Part shown: positions 25,804 through 35,453 of the stretch, piece after piece
How the letters are laid out: every line of letters begins with the position of its first letter
Position numbering within the stretch: the stretch's first letter is position 1
Assembly: GCF_004360145.1 (NCBI RefSeq)
Contig: NZ_ML178714.1
Coordinates: 141,474 to 205,473, forward strand
Length of the DNA: 64,000 nt
Direction: 5' to 3'
DNA from: Aliiroseovarius marinus
GTDB lineage: Bacteria; Pseudomonadota; Alphaproteobacteria; Rhodobacterales; Rhodobacteraceae
Notes under the pieces: model-generated
Seen by the model: only the letters and a program-made list of their open reading frames with translations
Database searches by the model: none
Told to the model about the DNA's origin: nothing
Made by a program: the position numbers and the translations under genes

Positions 25804-25836
25804 GGGGCGCGGCAGGTATCTGTCGCGCCCTTTTTC
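25804..25836 (+). terminator. Rho-independent terminator of lon
   Basis: Stem GGGCGCG(GCAG) / (CTGT)CGCGCCC with a short loop, followed by five T, 25 bases after the lon stop. Confidence 0.85.
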
Positions 25837-25906
25837 ATTTACGCTGGATTTGGCTGCATTCTGCCTCTTGCACCCCCGACGCGGCGGCGCTACATAGCGT
25901 CCAGTC

Positions 25907-25982
<76 letters not shown>

Positions 25983-26016
25983 TTTATCTTTGAATACAAA
26001 GTGATGGCGCTCTTGA

Positions 26017-26781
26017 TTAAGAGGTGCTGCGCGCGCGTCTCTGGTCAAGATAGGCCTTCATGCGCTGCTTGTAGCGCGTCGAATTGCGCCCGATCAGGCC
26101 ATGCACGCCCCGCATCGCACCAGCTGACAGATCGTCTTCGATAAAGGTCCGTATAATATCGTGGATGACGCCCGTGCCATCCATATGCTTCAGCGCTGTG
26201 TGACCGCCAAAGGGCAGGGCGACCGGCTGAAGGTCTGGGTGCAGCGCGCGAATGTGGTCCGCATGCAGGCGATCCTGTGGAGCTTGCCTTGGATCATAGG
26301 CAATGATGCCCTGCAGACGGTGGCCCTCTTCCAAAGGCTCAAGTTGGTCCAGTGCAGGATCCAACAACGCTGCTTCTTCCTGATATCCTGCCTCGTAGGG
26401 CGCTTTCGATTGCATGATGGAATACTGCGGAGACAGCAGTAGAACCCGACGCAGGCGCAGCGCATTGGCGAACAAAAGCGCTCCATATCCCCCCATTGAG
26501 AACCCGACCGAGCAGCTTTCCTTTCCCTGACACAGCTCTGACAGAAACGCGCGCAATCGGGTGGTGTCTTGGTTCAGAAACCAGTCATTCTGGTCCGTTT
26601 GGACGTAGATATGCCCATAGCCGTGCTCCAGAGCGGTCTTGGAGGGTGTGTAGTCCGGGAATGACGCACGATGGCGCCGCCAATGGTCGAAAGTGACGAA
26701 CAGTTTTGGGCGGTCAACCGAGCTTCCAATGACCCGGAGAGAGGTGCCGTCAAAAAGAAGTTCGCTCAAACCGGGCCCCAA
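26017..26781 (-). CDS. Alpha/beta-hydrolase-like protein
   Basis: 254 residues. The nucleophile elbow GFSMGGYGALLFAN (Ser about residue 93) and a late His in ALPFGGHTALKHMDG give an alpha/beta-hydrolase fold; the acid residue is not obvious. No signal peptide. The C-terminus is basic and helical (RNSTRYKQRMKAYLDQRRAR). Substrate unknown; the sequence suggests a small-esterase or thioesterase-like role. It is convergent with tRNA-Val and divergent from speB. Confidence 0.7.
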   Translation of the reverse strand: MGPGLSELLFDGTSLRVIGSSVDRPKLFVTFDHWRRHRASFPDYTPSKTALEHGYGHIYVQTDQNDWFLNQDTTRLRAFLSELCQGKESCSVGFSMGGYGALLFANALRLRRVLLLSPQYSIMQSKAPYEAGYQEEAALLDPALDQLEPLEEGHRLQGIIAYDPRQAPQDRLHADHIRALHPDLQPVALPFGGHTALKHMDGTGVIHDIIRTFIEDDLSAGAMRGVHGLIGRNSTRYKQRMKAYLDQRRARSTS

Positions 26782-26811
26782 TACTCAGTCGTCATAGGTT
26801 GCAAACACGCG

Positions 26812-26845
26812 CGCCGCGCCGCTTGGACCAATCTAGGGCGCGGCG
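26812..26845. other. Strong hairpin in the speB leader region
   Basis: Perfect 9-base arms CGCCGCGCC (26812-26820) and GGCGCGGCG (26837-26845) with a 16-base loop, 127-160 bases before speB. No T-run follows. It is followed by GGTTCAAGCCC, which looks like a tRNA T-arm but has no matching tRNA around it. Role unknown. Confidence 0.35.
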
Positions 26846-26971
26846 GGTCCCCGGTTCAAGCCCAAGTGCACGCGAAACATAGGGTAAATGTATGCCAAGC
26901 TTCGGCGAATTTTGCTTTCCTCTTTGCAGGTTTTCCGGTTCACTTCTCCGGTCACGCAACAGGAGGAACGC

Positions 26972-27943
26972 ATGTCAGAACACGGCTATGCAGGCGGTCG
27001 GTTGAACCTGCCATTTGTCGGAATCGCCACCTTTGGCAAGAAGCCCTACGTAGAAAATTGGGATCAGATTGACGCCGATGTGGCCGTTCTTGGCGCTCCG
27101 TTCGATTTCGGCTGCCAATACCGGTCCGGCGCGCGGTTTGGCCCGAGGGCGGTGCGCGAGGCCTCGACCCTGTTCAGCTTCGGCCATGCGGGTGCGTATG
27201 ACCATGAAGATGACGCGACCTATCTTGGCAGTGACGTGCGGATCGTCGATCTGGGTGACGCGGATATCGTCCACACCATGACCGGTAAAAGCCACGCCAA
27301 CATCGAATATGGCGTGAAGAAGATTTTGGACGCAGGCGCGTTGCCGGTGACCATCGGCGGGGATCACTCGATCAACATTCCCTGTATTCGCGCCTTTGAA
27401 GAGGACTGCGCCGAAAATGGGCCGATTCACGTGGTGCAAATCGACGCCCATCTGGATTTTGTCGACGAACGCCATGGCGTGACCGAGGGCCACGGCAACC
27501 CAATGCGTCGCGCGATCGAGAAGGACTATGTCTCGGGCATGACTCAGCTGGGGATTCGCAACGTGTCCTCGACCGCGAAAGAAGGCTATGACGACGCGCG
27601 GGCGCGCGGCTCGGACATCCTGTCGGTGCGGCAGGTGCGCAAGCTGGGCACGGACGGCGTGTTGGAGCGTATTCCCGAAGGCGCGCGGTACTATGTGACA
27701 ATCGACATTGACGCGTTCTGCCCGTCGATTGCGCCGGGGACCGGCACGCCCAGCCATGGCGGTTTTGCGTACTATGACGTGCTGGAGATCCTACAGGGGC
27801 TCAGCAAGCGTGGCGATGTGGTCGGCATTGATCTGGTCGAGGTCGCGCCTGCCTATGATCCGACCGAAAGCACTCAGATTCTCGCCGCACAGCTATTGCT
27901 GAACTTCTTGGGGTTCATCTTCCACAACAAACAGGCCGGATAA
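26972..27943 (+). CDS. speB: SpeB-family ureohydrolase (agmatinase-like)
   Basis: 323 residues from ATG 26972, chosen because AGGAGG lies 6 bases upstream; the frame open earlier is noncoding. The binuclear manganese ligands are all visible: His in GGDHSINIP, three residues in IDAHLDF, and two Asp in TIDIDAFCPS. Agmatinase cleaves agmatine to putrescine and urea, but guanidinobutyrase, guanidinopropionase and guanidine hydrolase share these motifs, so substrate is open. It ends 4 bases from the convergent GlxA-type regulator. Confidence 0.9.
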   Translation: MSEHGYAGGRLNLPFVGIATFGKKPYVENWDQIDADVAVLGAPFDFGCQYRSGARFGPRAVREASTLFSFGHAGAYDHEDDATYLGSDVRIVDLGDADIVHTMTGKSHANIEYGVKKILDAGALPVTIGGDHSINIPCIRAFEEDCAENGPIHVVQIDAHLDFVDERHGVTEGHGNPMRRAIEKDYVSGMTQLGIRNVSSTAKEGYDDARARGSDILSVRQVRKLGTDGVLERIPEGARYYVTIDIDAFCPSIAPGTGTPSHGGFAYYDVLEILQGLSKRGDVVGIDLVEVAPAYDPTESTQILAAQLLLNFLGFIFHNKQAG

Positions 27944-27947
27944 AGCC

Positions 27948-28949
27948 TTATCCCCCGCCGGCCGAAAACCGGTGGGGGGACATGCCGAAGGTCTCGCGGA
28001 ACCGTTTCGAGAAATAGGCCGCAGAATCATAGCCACAAGCGATGGCCACATCGACCACCGGCATGTCCGTTTCCGCCAGAAGAATGCGGGCGCGTTGCAA
28101 GCGCAAATCCTGCAGGTATTTCTTCGGCGTCGTGTTCAGATGGTGGCGGAACAGGCGTTCCATTTGGCGGCGCGAGATGCCTAGCTCTTCGGTGACAATG
28201 TCCAGATTGACGCTGTCCTCGAGGTTTTCTTCGAAATAGGTCAGCACCCGCACCAGCTTGTCATTGCGCACCCCGATCGTGGCCGAGGTCGAGCTTTGCT
28301 GGCGATCGGTCTCGGACCGTTGGACGGTGTGCAGGCACATGTTCAACACAGCCTGCGACAGCACGGGCCCATGCGTGTCATAGATCAGCCGCAAAAACAG
28401 GTCGGTCGCCGCCGCTCCACCGCCGCAGGTCAGGACGCGATTGTCGATGGTGTAAAGCTGCTCGACCGGATCCAGATCCGGGAAATGCTCGCGAAAAGGG
28501 GCGATGTTTTCCCAGTGCAGGGTGAACTTATGTCCGCCTAGAATGCCTGCCTTCGCCAGCGTATAGGCCCCAGTGCAGAGCGACCCAACTGTGCGCCCCA
28601 AGCGCCACTGCAGGCGCACCCAGTCCGCGACCTTTGTCGACAGGGAACGTTCAGGCTGAACACCCGAGCACACAAAGACCCGACTGTTGGCGGGCGTCTC
28701 GCCAATGGGGCGATCAATGCCGATCTCGATCCCATTTGAGCAGCGCACATTTTCGCCATCTGCCGACATGGTGGTCCAGCGATACAGGATATGCCCTGTC
28801 AACTGGTTCGCAATGCGCAAAGGCTCGATGGCCGAGGTGAACGCCAGCATCGACAAGTTGTCCAGCAGCACGAAAACAATCGTTTCGGGCTCGGCCGGAG
28901 GGGTGACGACGACATGGGCAACGCCCTTTGGAACGACGGGTTCTTGCAT
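27948..28949 (-). CDS. GlxA-type AraC regulator with DJ-1/PfpI domain
   Basis: A transcriptional regulator with an N-terminal DJ-1/PfpI-like ligand domain (ETIVFVLLDNLSMLAFTSAIEPLR; VGSLCTGAYTLAKAGIL around a Cys) and a C-terminal AraC double helix-turn-helix (LGISRRQMERLFRHHLNTTPKKYL; DVAIACGYDSAAYFSKRFRETFG). It resembles GbdR/CdhR regulators of betaine and carnitine use. I use ATG 28949 (MQEPVVPK), which has CAGG seven bases upstream and gives 333 residues; ATG 28994 or 29000 would add 15-17. Convergent with speB. Confidence 0.88.
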   Translation of the reverse strand: MQEPVVPKGVAHVVVTPPAEPETIVFVLLDNLSMLAFTSAIEPLRIANQLTGHILYRWTTMSADGENVRCSNGIEIGIDRPIGETPANSRVFVCSGVQPERSLSTKVADWVRLQWRLGRTVGSLCTGAYTLAKAGILGGHKFTLHWENIAPFREHFPDLDPVEQLYTIDNRVLTCGGGAAATDLFLRLIYDTHGPVLSQAVLNMCLHTVQRSETDRQQSSTSATIGVRNDKLVRVLTYFEENLEDSVNLDIVTEELGISRRQMERLFRHHLNTTPKKYLQDLRLQRARILLAETDMPVVDVAIACGYDSAAYFSKRFRETFGMSPHRFSAGGG

Positions 28950-29107
28950 GGCAAACCTGATAGCTAACGAACGCAGTTTAGCGTGCTTTGCCATGCACAC
29001 AAAGTAACTCAGCGTCCAGTTTTAATGCGTGTGCGTCAGAAAATGAAAAAAGTGGATTTCACCTCTTGCCAAGCCCCGGCGAATAGCGATATGTCGCGTC
29101 CCACGGC

Positions 29108-29183
<76 letters not shown>

Positions 29184-29395
29184 TTCCTTCCCCAAAGCAT
29201 CGTATGTTGTCCCTACGCGGGGCATATGTGTTCAGACGCCCTGGCTGTTCGTCATACGCGGGCAGGGGGCATGTTTGGCCACGTTTCGCGCCAATGATCG
29301 GGTCATCAAAAAATAATTCGAAATCTGCAAAAGGCCGCTTGACGCCTCCGGTGGGTGCGAATAGAACGCCCAAACAGTCGCAAGACTGGCAGTGA

Positions 29396-29472
29396 GCGGT
29401 TGTAGCTCAGTTGGTTAGAGTACCGGCCTGTCACGCCGGGGGTCGCGGGTTCGAGCCCCGTCAACCGCGCCA
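29396..29472 (+). tRNA. tRNA-Asp (anticodon GTC), copy 1
   Basis: 77 nt with encoded CCA. Acceptor arms GCGGTTG and CAACCGC; anticodon loop CTGTCAC gives GTC; T-arm GGGTTCGAGCCCC. Followed by its own terminator. Identical to copy 2. Confidence 0.97.
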
Positions 29473-29488
29473 CCACTGCCCGAAAGAA

Positions 29489-29512
29489 GCCCCGCCTTTG
29501 GCGGGGTTTTTT
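29489..29512 (+). terminator. Rho-independent terminator after tRNA-Asp copy 1
   Basis: CCCCGCC-TTT-GGCGGGG followed by six T, 17 bases after the tRNA end. Confidence 0.9.
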
Positions 29513-29624
29513 CGTTGTTGGGGTGTCGAAATGCAGCCCCAGTCGACGCCGGAACTTTTTCAACCGAAACCGCATTTTTCCCCATTGACCCCCCGCGGGC
29601 CTCGGGCTATTCCCACCGCTACGC

Positions 29625-29701
29625 GCGGTTGTAGCTCAGTTGGTTAGAGTACCGGCCTGTCACGCCGGGGGTCGCGGGTTCGAGCCCCGTCAACCGCGCC
29701 A
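29625..29701 (+). tRNA. tRNA-Asp (anticodon GTC), copy 2
   Basis: Identical 77-nt gene 229 bases downstream of copy 1. The two are separated by a terminator and so are probably transcribed independently. CCA encoded. Confidence 0.97.
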
Positions 29702-29783
29702 CTTCACCACATTTCGTCAAATGCTTTGGCCTGTTAAGGCGGGTGAACCCGTGTGGTGTAACCCTTTGGATCAGGAGACCCTT

Positions 29784-29996
29784 ATGTCCTTCATCGACGA
29801 AATGCCCTTTTCCCTGATCTTGATTGCCTGCCTGACACTGGGACTAGCCCCCTTCGCCCCACCGCATATCTGGGAGAAGCTGGTGATGCTGGCCTCTGGC
29901 ACGCTGGTGAAGCCTGTCGATATCTTCGATTTGCTGCTGCACGGCGCGCCCTGGATCTTGTTGATTCTGAAACTGGTACGCCTGAAGCGGGCATAA
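29784..29996 (+). CDS. Small membrane protein of unknown function
   Basis: 70 residues from ATG 29784, with AGGAG eight bases upstream. The N-terminal SLILIACLTLGLAPFA is a membrane helix, and the C-terminal DLLLHGAPWILLILKLV a second, ending in a basic RLKRA. Similar tiny proteins are common in Rhodobacterales, sometimes loosely labelled RND transporter; I see nothing to support transport. It is followed directly by a terminator. Confidence 0.75.
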   Translation: MSFIDEMPFSLILIACLTLGLAPFAPPHIWEKLVMLASGTLVKPVDIFDLLLHGAPWILLILKLVRLKRA

Positions 29997-30000
29997 AAAA

Positions 30001-30030
30001 GCCCCGGAGCGCGGGAGCGTCCGGGGTTTT
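30001..30030. terminator. Two-way terminator between small membrane protein and M20 peptidase
   Basis: CCCCGGA and TCCGGGG arms, with an A-run before and a T-run after, in a 59-base convergent gap. Confidence 0.85.
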
Positions 30031-30055
30031 GGGTGTTTTCGCGATCTAGCTGAGT

Positions 30056-31432
30056 TTAGGCCAGTTCCGCCAGGATACGCGCCCAGCTGCGGATCCCTTT
30101 GTGGAAGCTCTGCAGGTCGTATTTTTCGTTCGGCGAGTGGATCTTGTCGTCGTCATTGGCAAAGCCCACCAGCATGCTTTCCATGCCGAGGATCGACTTG
30201 AAATAGCCCGCGATCGGGATCGATCCGCCCATACCCGCAAAGACCGCGTCGCGATTCCATTCGTCCGATAGCCCTTTCTGGGCGGCGCTGAATTCAGGGC
30301 GGGTGATATCCATAACGGCGGCGGGCGAGCCTTCCAGATCGTTGTCCCAAATCACTTTCATATCCGGCTTCAACTGCGCCTCGACATGGGCGCGCACGCG
30401 GTCGCGCAGCTTGTCAGGGTCCATATCGCCCACAAGGCGGCAGGTGATCTTGCAATGTGCTTCCGACGGAATCACGGTCTTCGAGCCGACGCCGTTATAG
30501 CCGCCCCAGATACCGTTCACTTCCAGCGTCGGGCGCGCCCATTGCTGTTCCAGACACGAGCGGTCTTTCTCGCCGTGGCTCTGCGTGTAGCCCGCATTGT
30601 CCAGATAAGCTTTCTGATCGAAGCCCGAGTTTTCCCATGCCTCCAGCTGATCCGCCGGAGTGTCATGGACTCCTTCATAGAAGCCCTCGACCGCGACCTT
30701 GCCGGTCTCGTCATCATAGAAGCTGGCGACAATGCGGGACATTTCGCGCAGCGGGTTCAGGCCCGGACCGCCATAGTGGCCCGAGTGCAGATCCAGCGAC
30801 GGTCCGACCAGCGTGAATTCGTCCTTCAGCATGCCGCGCAGCTGGCTGGCGATGGAGGGCACGCCGGGGCTGACCATCGAGGTGTCACAGATCAAAGCGA
30901 TGTCGGCGGTCAGCTCATCACGATTCTCTTCCATGAAGGGGACCAGCGACGGCGAGCCTGATTCCTCTTCCCCTTCAAGGAAGATGGTCAGTTTCGCAGG
31001 CAACGATCCATGCACTTCTTTCCATGCGCGGCAGGCCTCGATAAAGGTCATCAACTGGCCCTTGTCGTCCGATGCGCCGCGGGCGCGGATGATCTTGCCA
31101 TTGGGGGTGTCTTCGACAAACGGGGCGAACGGGTCGTGGTCCCACTTGTCCAGCGGATCGACGGGTTGCACATCATAGTGGCCATAGAACAGCAGGTGGC
31201 GATCCCCGTCGCCGCCATGCCCCACAACCATCGGATGGCCGGGGGTGTCGCGCCTATCTGCCTGAAAACCAATCGTTTTCAGATCATTTGCCAGCCAGTC
31301 AGCAGCGGTCACGCAGTGATCTGCAAAGGCGGGGTCGGTGGAAATCGACTGGATGCGCAGAAGCTCCATCAAACGGTCGAGTGCGTCGGGAAGGTCCGCA
31401 TCAATGCGGTCCAGAACTTGATCAAGCGACAT
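30056..31432 (-). CDS. M20 family metallopeptidase (dipeptidase-like)
   Basis: A 458-residue zinc peptidase of the ArgE/DapE/CPG2 family. Metal ligands and catalytic residues are in GHYDVQPVD (His, Asp), ASDDKGQ (bridging Asp), FLEGEEESGS (general base Glu and ligand Glu) and ALICDTSM. A lid domain covers roughly residues 195-340. Cytosolic, no signal peptide. Likely a broad dipeptidase; exact substrate unknown. ATG 31432 faces hemA across 270 bases that contain an FNR-like box. Confidence 0.9.
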   Translation of the reverse strand: MSLDQVLDRIDADLPDALDRLMELLRIQSISTDPAFADHCVTAADWLANDLKTIGFQADRRDTPGHPMVVGHGGDGDRHLLFYGHYDVQPVDPLDKWDHDPFAPFVEDTPNGKIIRARGASDDKGQLMTFIEACRAWKEVHGSLPAKLTIFLEGEEESGSPSLVPFMEENRDELTADIALICDTSMVSPGVPSIASQLRGMLKDEFTLVGPSLDLHSGHYGGPGLNPLREMSRIVASFYDDETGKVAVEGFYEGVHDTPADQLEAWENSGFDQKAYLDNAGYTQSHGEKDRSCLEQQWARPTLEVNGIWGGYNGVGSKTVIPSEAHCKITCRLVGDMDPDKLRDRVRAHVEAQLKPDMKVIWDNDLEGSPAAVMDITRPEFSAAQKGLSDEWNRDAVFAGMGGSIPIAGYFKSILGMESMLVGFANDDDKIHSPNEKYDLQSFHKGIRSWARILAELA

Positions 31433-31556
31433 GGTATGTCTCCGGTGTCGGGAAAATTTGAACCGAGCCTATCACTGCCGTCGCCGCTGTCCAGATACGA
31501 TCCTGTCCGAAGGTCCCATGGACGAGTTGTCGCGCTCGTGATGAAAAGGCTTTCGT

Positions 31557-31570
31557 TTGAGGTGGATCAA
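31557..31570. promoter_or_regulatory. Candidate FnrL site upstream of hemA
   Basis: TTGAG-GTGG-ATCAA differs at one base from the FNR consensus TTGAT-N4-ATCAA. It lies 133 bases before the hemA start in the gap shared with the divergent peptidase. hemA is a known FnrL target in Rhodobacter. Confidence 0.5.
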
Positions 31571-31702
31571 TGTAAAACCGCTCAAAGTCCCGGAGGATGG
31601 GTAAGCGAACAGGCGCGACATACGTTTTTTTGAATGTGTTTTGCGGGGGAATCCCTGTATAAGCTGCGCAGGGAACAGGATGAAACGGCCCGGGAGGGTA
31701 AA

Positions 31703-32926
31703 TTGGACTACGAAAACAAGCTGGACGAGGCGCTGTCGCGCCTGCATGAGGAAGGGCGCTATCGCACCTTCATCGAGATTGAACGCCGCAAAGGGCAGTT
31801 CCCTCATGCGACATGGACCAAGCCTGATGGCAGCGAAATGCCGGTCACCGTATGGTGCGGCAACGACTATCTGGGTATGGGTCAACATCCAGTTGTTCTT
31901 GAAGCCATGCACGAAGCCATCGACGCCACCGGCGCCGGTTCGGGCGGTACGCGCAACATTTCGGGCACCACGGTCTATCACAAGCGACTTGAGGCCGAGC
32001 TGGCCGACCTGCACCGCAAGGAAGCCGCGTTGGTCTTTACCTCGGCCTACATCGCCAATGACGCGACCCTGTCGACATTGCCCAAGCTGTTCCCCGGCCT
32101 GATCATCTATTCGGACGAGCTGAACCACGCTTCGATGATCGAAGGCGTGCGTCGCAATGGCGGTGCCAAACGTATTTTCCGTCACAACGACGTCGCCCAT
32201 CTGCGCGAGCTTTTGGAAGCCGACGATCCCGCCGCCCCGAAACTGATCGCCTTTGAAAGCGTCTATTCGATGGACGGCGATTTCGGCCCGATTGAAGAAA
32301 TCTGCGATCTGGCTGACGAGTTTGGCGCGTTGACCTATATCGACGAAGTCCACGCTGTAGGCATGTATGGCCCGCGCGGGGCAGGGGTCACCGAGCGTGA
32401 CAACCTGGCCCACCGCATCGACATCATCAACGGCACGCTGGCGAAAGCCTATGGTGTGATGGGCGGCTATATCGCGGCCTCGGCCAAGATGTGTGACGCG
32501 GTGCGTTCCTATGCGCCCGGCTTCATCTTCACGACATCTCTGCCGCCGTCGGTGGCAGCTGCGGCCGCGGCATCGGTTAAGCATCTGAAGACTGACCAGT
32601 CGCTGCGTGACCAGCACCAGACCCAAGCCAAGATCCTGAAGACCCGCCTGAAAGGGATGGGCCTGCCGATCATCGATCACGGCTCGCACATTGTGCCGGT
32701 GATCGTTGGGGATCCGGTACATACCAAGCAGTTGTCGGATATGTTGTTGGAAAACTTCGGGATTTACGTTCAGCCGATCAATTTCCCGACGGTTCCGCGT
32801 GGCACAGAACGGCTGCGGTTTACGCCCTCGCCAGTGCACGGTCCGGACGAAATGGACAAGCTTGTCCGCGCGCTGGACAGCCTGTGGTCGCATTGTGAGC
32901 TAAATCGTGCCGAACTGTCGGCGTAA
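31703..32926 (+). CDS. hemA: 5-aminolevulinate synthase
   Basis: Condenses glycine and succinyl-CoA to ALA, the C4 route of alphaproteobacterial tetrapyrrole synthesis. I place the start at the TTG at 31703 (read as [14 protein letters not shown]): GGGAGGG is 6 bases upstream, and the result, 407 residues, matches Rhodobacter HemA in length and N-terminus. An upstream ATG in frame at 31634 would add 23 poorly coding residues. PLP-lysine in [14 protein letters not shown] and the glycine-rich [12 protein letters not shown] are visible. Confidence 0.96.
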   Translation: MDYENKLDEALSRLHEEGRYRTFIEIERRKGQFPHATWTKPDGSEMPVTVWCGNDYLGMGQHPVVLEAMHEAIDATGAGSGGTRNISGTTVYHKRLEAELADLHRKEAALVFTSAYIANDATLSTLPKLFPGLIIYSDELNHASMIEGVRRNGGAKRIFRHNDVAHLRELLEADDPAAPKLIAFESVYSMDGDFGPIEEICDLADEFGALTYIDEVHAVGMYGPRGAGVTERDNLAHRIDIINGTLAKAYGVMGGYIAASAKMCDAVRSYAPGFIFTTSLPPSVAAAAAASVKHLKTDQSLRDQHQTQAKILKTRLKGMGLPIIDHGSHIVPVIVGDPVHTKQLSDMLLENFGIYVQPINFPTVPRGTERLRFTPSPVHGPDEMDKLVRALDSLWSHCELNRAELSA

Positions 32927-33033
32927 GCTGAAAGTTAATATACACAAATTTCCGTGATGTGTTACTTTCCCCACAGGGAAACGATGGACCACGAATCGTT
33001 TCCTAGGGACAAGAGGCATCAGGAGCAGTTGGC

Positions 33034-34242
33034 ATGATCGGGCGTTGGAGCACGTCTCAGGTCGAGGAAGAAGAACAACCTACGGGGTTCGATTCCTACG
33101 AGGTCCTGTTGGGCGATGTGATGCGCGGTGAACGTGCAACGCTTGGGAAGTCTCTTTTGGACGTTCAGCGCGAGCTAAAGATCAAAGCCAACTACATCGC
33201 AGCCATTGAAAACGCAGACCCCTCGGCCTTCGCGTCGCAGGGGTTCATCGCGGGCTATGTCCGCTCTTATGCGCGTTATCTGGGGCTTGATCCCGAATGG
33301 GCCTATTCGACCTTCTGCGCCGAAGCTGGCTTTGAAGTGGATCGCGGCCTGTCCAATGGTCTGGTCAGCGAGAAAAAGGCGTCGCCGGCCTCTGAACATC
33401 GCGGAGATCCCCTGTCCAATCCGAACGCAACTTGGGTCCCCCAAAAGGAAAGCATTTTCGCTGGCATCGAGCCGGGCGCAATCGGATCGATTTCGATGCT
33501 GCTATTGCTGATCGGTGGGCTGGGCTATGGCGGATGGGCTATGCTGAAGGAAGTTCAGCGGGTTGATTTCGCACCGATTGAACAGACGCCAGGGGTATTG
33601 TCTGAGCTGCCTGAGCTGGAAAACGCTCCCCTTGCTGCCGACGGTGAAAACACCCAAGTCGCCGCCGCTGGCCTGACCGCGCCGCCGACTGTCGAGGCTC
33701 TGGACCGCCTCTATCGCCCGCAGGCGCTGGACGTGCCGGTTCTGAACCATCGCGACGCACCGATTTCGACGCTGAACCCGAATTCTGTTGGCGTTTTGGC
33801 TGGGCTTCAAACGCCTGAGCTTCCTGTCATCGAAGAAAGCTTCCCGGAAAGCGATACGCGCCTTGCCAGCGCAGCGCCAGCCGCAGGTAAAGTTCAGGTG
33901 CTTGGGGCAGATGCCGCAGATGTGGCTGTGTTTGCCGTCCGCCCGTCATGGATCCGTATCCAGACCGCTGATGGCAGCGTGATCTTCGAAAAGATCCTCG
34001 ACGCGGGCGAAACCTATGTCCTGCCCAAGACCGAACAGGCGCCGATCATGCGGTCCGGCAATGCGGGATCAATCTATTTCGCGGTGAATGGCGCGGCCTA
34101 TGGTCCTGCGGGTGCTGGCGCGACCGTCGTCAAGAATATTGCCCTGTCTCAGGACGCGGTGCGTGAGAACTTTGCGCTTGCCGATCTGGACGGAGATGCC
34201 GATTTAGCAACTGTCGTGGCCGAGCTGCAAGCCGCCGAATAA
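33034..34242 (+). CDS. rodZ: RodZ-like protein (HTH, membrane helix, DUF4115)
   Basis: 402 residues. N-terminal Xre-type HTH (LLGDVMRGERATLGKSLLDVQRELKIKANYIAAIENAD; residues ~24-90), one membrane helix (SISMLLLLIGGLGYGGWAML, about 155-175), a Pro/Ala/Leu-rich periplasmic linker and a C-terminal DUF4115 domain (SWIRIQTADGSVIFEKILDAGETYVLP). RodZ tethers MreB in rod-shape control. It stands directly before ispG, as in many Proteobacteria. ATG 33034 has AGGAG ten bases upstream. Confidence 0.88.
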   Translation: MIGRWSTSQVEEEEQPTGFDSYEVLLGDVMRGERATLGKSLLDVQRELKIKANYIAAIENADPSAFASQGFIAGYVRSYARYLGLDPEWAYSTFCAEAGFEVDRGLSNGLVSEKKASPASEHRGDPLSNPNATWVPQKESIFAGIEPGAIGSISMLLLLIGGLGYGGWAMLKEVQRVDFAPIEQTPGVLSELPELENAPLAADGENTQVAAAGLTAPPTVEALDRLYRPQALDVPVLNHRDAPISTLNPNSVGVLAGLQTPELPVIEESFPESDTRLASAAPAAGKVQVLGADAADVAVFAVRPSWIRIQTADGSVIFEKILDAGETYVLPKTEQAPIMRSGNAGSIYFAVNGAAYGPAGAGATVVKNIALSQDAVRENFALADLDGDADLATVVAELQAAE

Positions 34243-34337
34243 TCACTTATTGAGCGATCTGTTTTAGGGCGCGCCTTGTCGCGGGTAGCAACGCGCGCTA
34301 TCTGTCTGAGCAAGAGAAGCCAGCTGGAATTCTACAC

Positions 34338-35453
34338 ATGTCTCACAATCCCATTCGTCCGTGGCGTGATATTGAGCGCCGGAAATCCCGGCAGATCATG
34401 GTAGGCAATGTGCCTGTAGGTGGCGGCGCGCCGATCGCGGTGCAGACCATGACCAACACAGACAGTTCGGACGTAAAGGCCACGCTGGGACAGGTGCTTG
34501 CTGCCGCAGAAGCGGGCGCTGACATCGTCCGCATTTCCTGCCCCGATGTGGGCTCGACCACCGCGCTGAAAGAGATTGTGGCCGAAAGCCCGGTCCCCAT
34601 CGTGGCCGACATCCACTTCCACTATAAACGCGCGATTGAGGCCGCTGAAGCCGGTGCTGCCTGCCTGCGGATCAACCCGGGCAATATCGGCGATGCAGGC
34701 CGCGTACGCGAAGTGATCAAGGCTGCCAAGGACCACGGGTGCTCGATCCGGATCGGCGTAAACGCGGGCTCGCTCGAGAAGCATTTGCTTGAAAAATATG
34801 GTGAACCTTGCCCCGAGGCGATGGTGGAAAGTGGGCTCGAGCATATCCGCATTCTGGAAGACAACGATTTCCAGGAATACAAAATCAGCGTGAAGGCCTC
34901 GGACGTGTTTCTGTCGGCCGCCGCCTATCACGGCATCGCCGAGGCCACCGATGCCCCCATCCATCTGGGGATTACCGAGGCAGGCGGGTTCGTCTCCGGC
35001 ACAATCAAATCGGCCATTGGTCTGGGCAACCTGCTGTGGGCCGGCATCGGTGACACGATCCGTGTCAGCCTGTCGGCGGATCCTGTCGAAGAGGTTAAAG
35101 TCGGCTACGAGATCCTGAAATCCCTTGGTTTGCGTCACCGTGGTGTCAATATCATCTCCTGCCCGTCCTGCGCGCGTCAGGGCTTTGATGTGATCAAGAC
35201 TGTGGCCACGCTGGAAGAACGCCTTGCGCATATCCATACCCCCATGAGCTTGTCGATCATCGGCTGTGTCGTAAACGGCCCCGGCGAAGCGCTGATGACC
35301 GATGTCGGCTTTACCGGTGGTGGGGCTGGATCTGGCATGGTCTATGTCGCTGGAAAACAGGACCATAAGCTCGACAATTACAAAATGGTCGACCATATCG
35401 TAGAGTTGGTTGAGAAACGCGCCTCCGAGATCGAGGCGGAAGCGGCAGAATAG
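34338..35453 (+). CDS. ispG: (E)-4-hydroxy-3-methylbut-2-enyl-diphosphate synthase
   Basis: Penultimate enzyme of the MEP isoprenoid pathway (GcpE), a [4Fe-4S] protein. 371 residues. Cluster cysteines are in [14 protein letters not shown] and [12 protein letters not shown]. The TIM-barrel start shows [20 protein letters not shown] and [24 protein letters not shown]-like (here [10 protein letters not shown]) is family typical. ATG 34338 lies 95 bases after rodZ. A repeat element begins at the base after its stop. Confidence 0.97.
   Translation: MSHNPIRPWRDIERRKSRQIMVGNVPVGGGAPIAVQTMTNTDSSDVKATLGQVLAAAEAGADIVRISCPDVGSTTALKEIVAESPVPIVADIHFHYKRAIEAAEAGAACLRINPGNIGDAGRVREVIKAAKDHGCSIRIGVNAGSLEKHLLEKYGEPCPEAMVESGLEHIRILEDNDFQEYKISVKASDVFLSAAAYHGIAEATDAPIHLGITEAGGFVSGTIKSAIGLGNLLWAGIGDTIRVSLSADPVEEVKVGYEILKSLGLRHRGVNIISCPSCARQGFDVIKTVATLEERLAHIHTPMSLSIIGCVVNGPGEALMTDVGFTGGGAGSGMVYVAGKQDHKLDNYKMVDHIVELVEKRASEIEAEAAE

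Noticed and set aside
26846-26870. Degenerate tRNA near 26.85 kb
   Set aside because: Only a T-arm-like motif; no acceptor pairing, anticodon arm or CCA around it.
26812-26971. Guanidine riboswitch before the ureohydrolase
   Set aside because: I cannot find the ACGR loops or other conserved core of the known guanidine classes.
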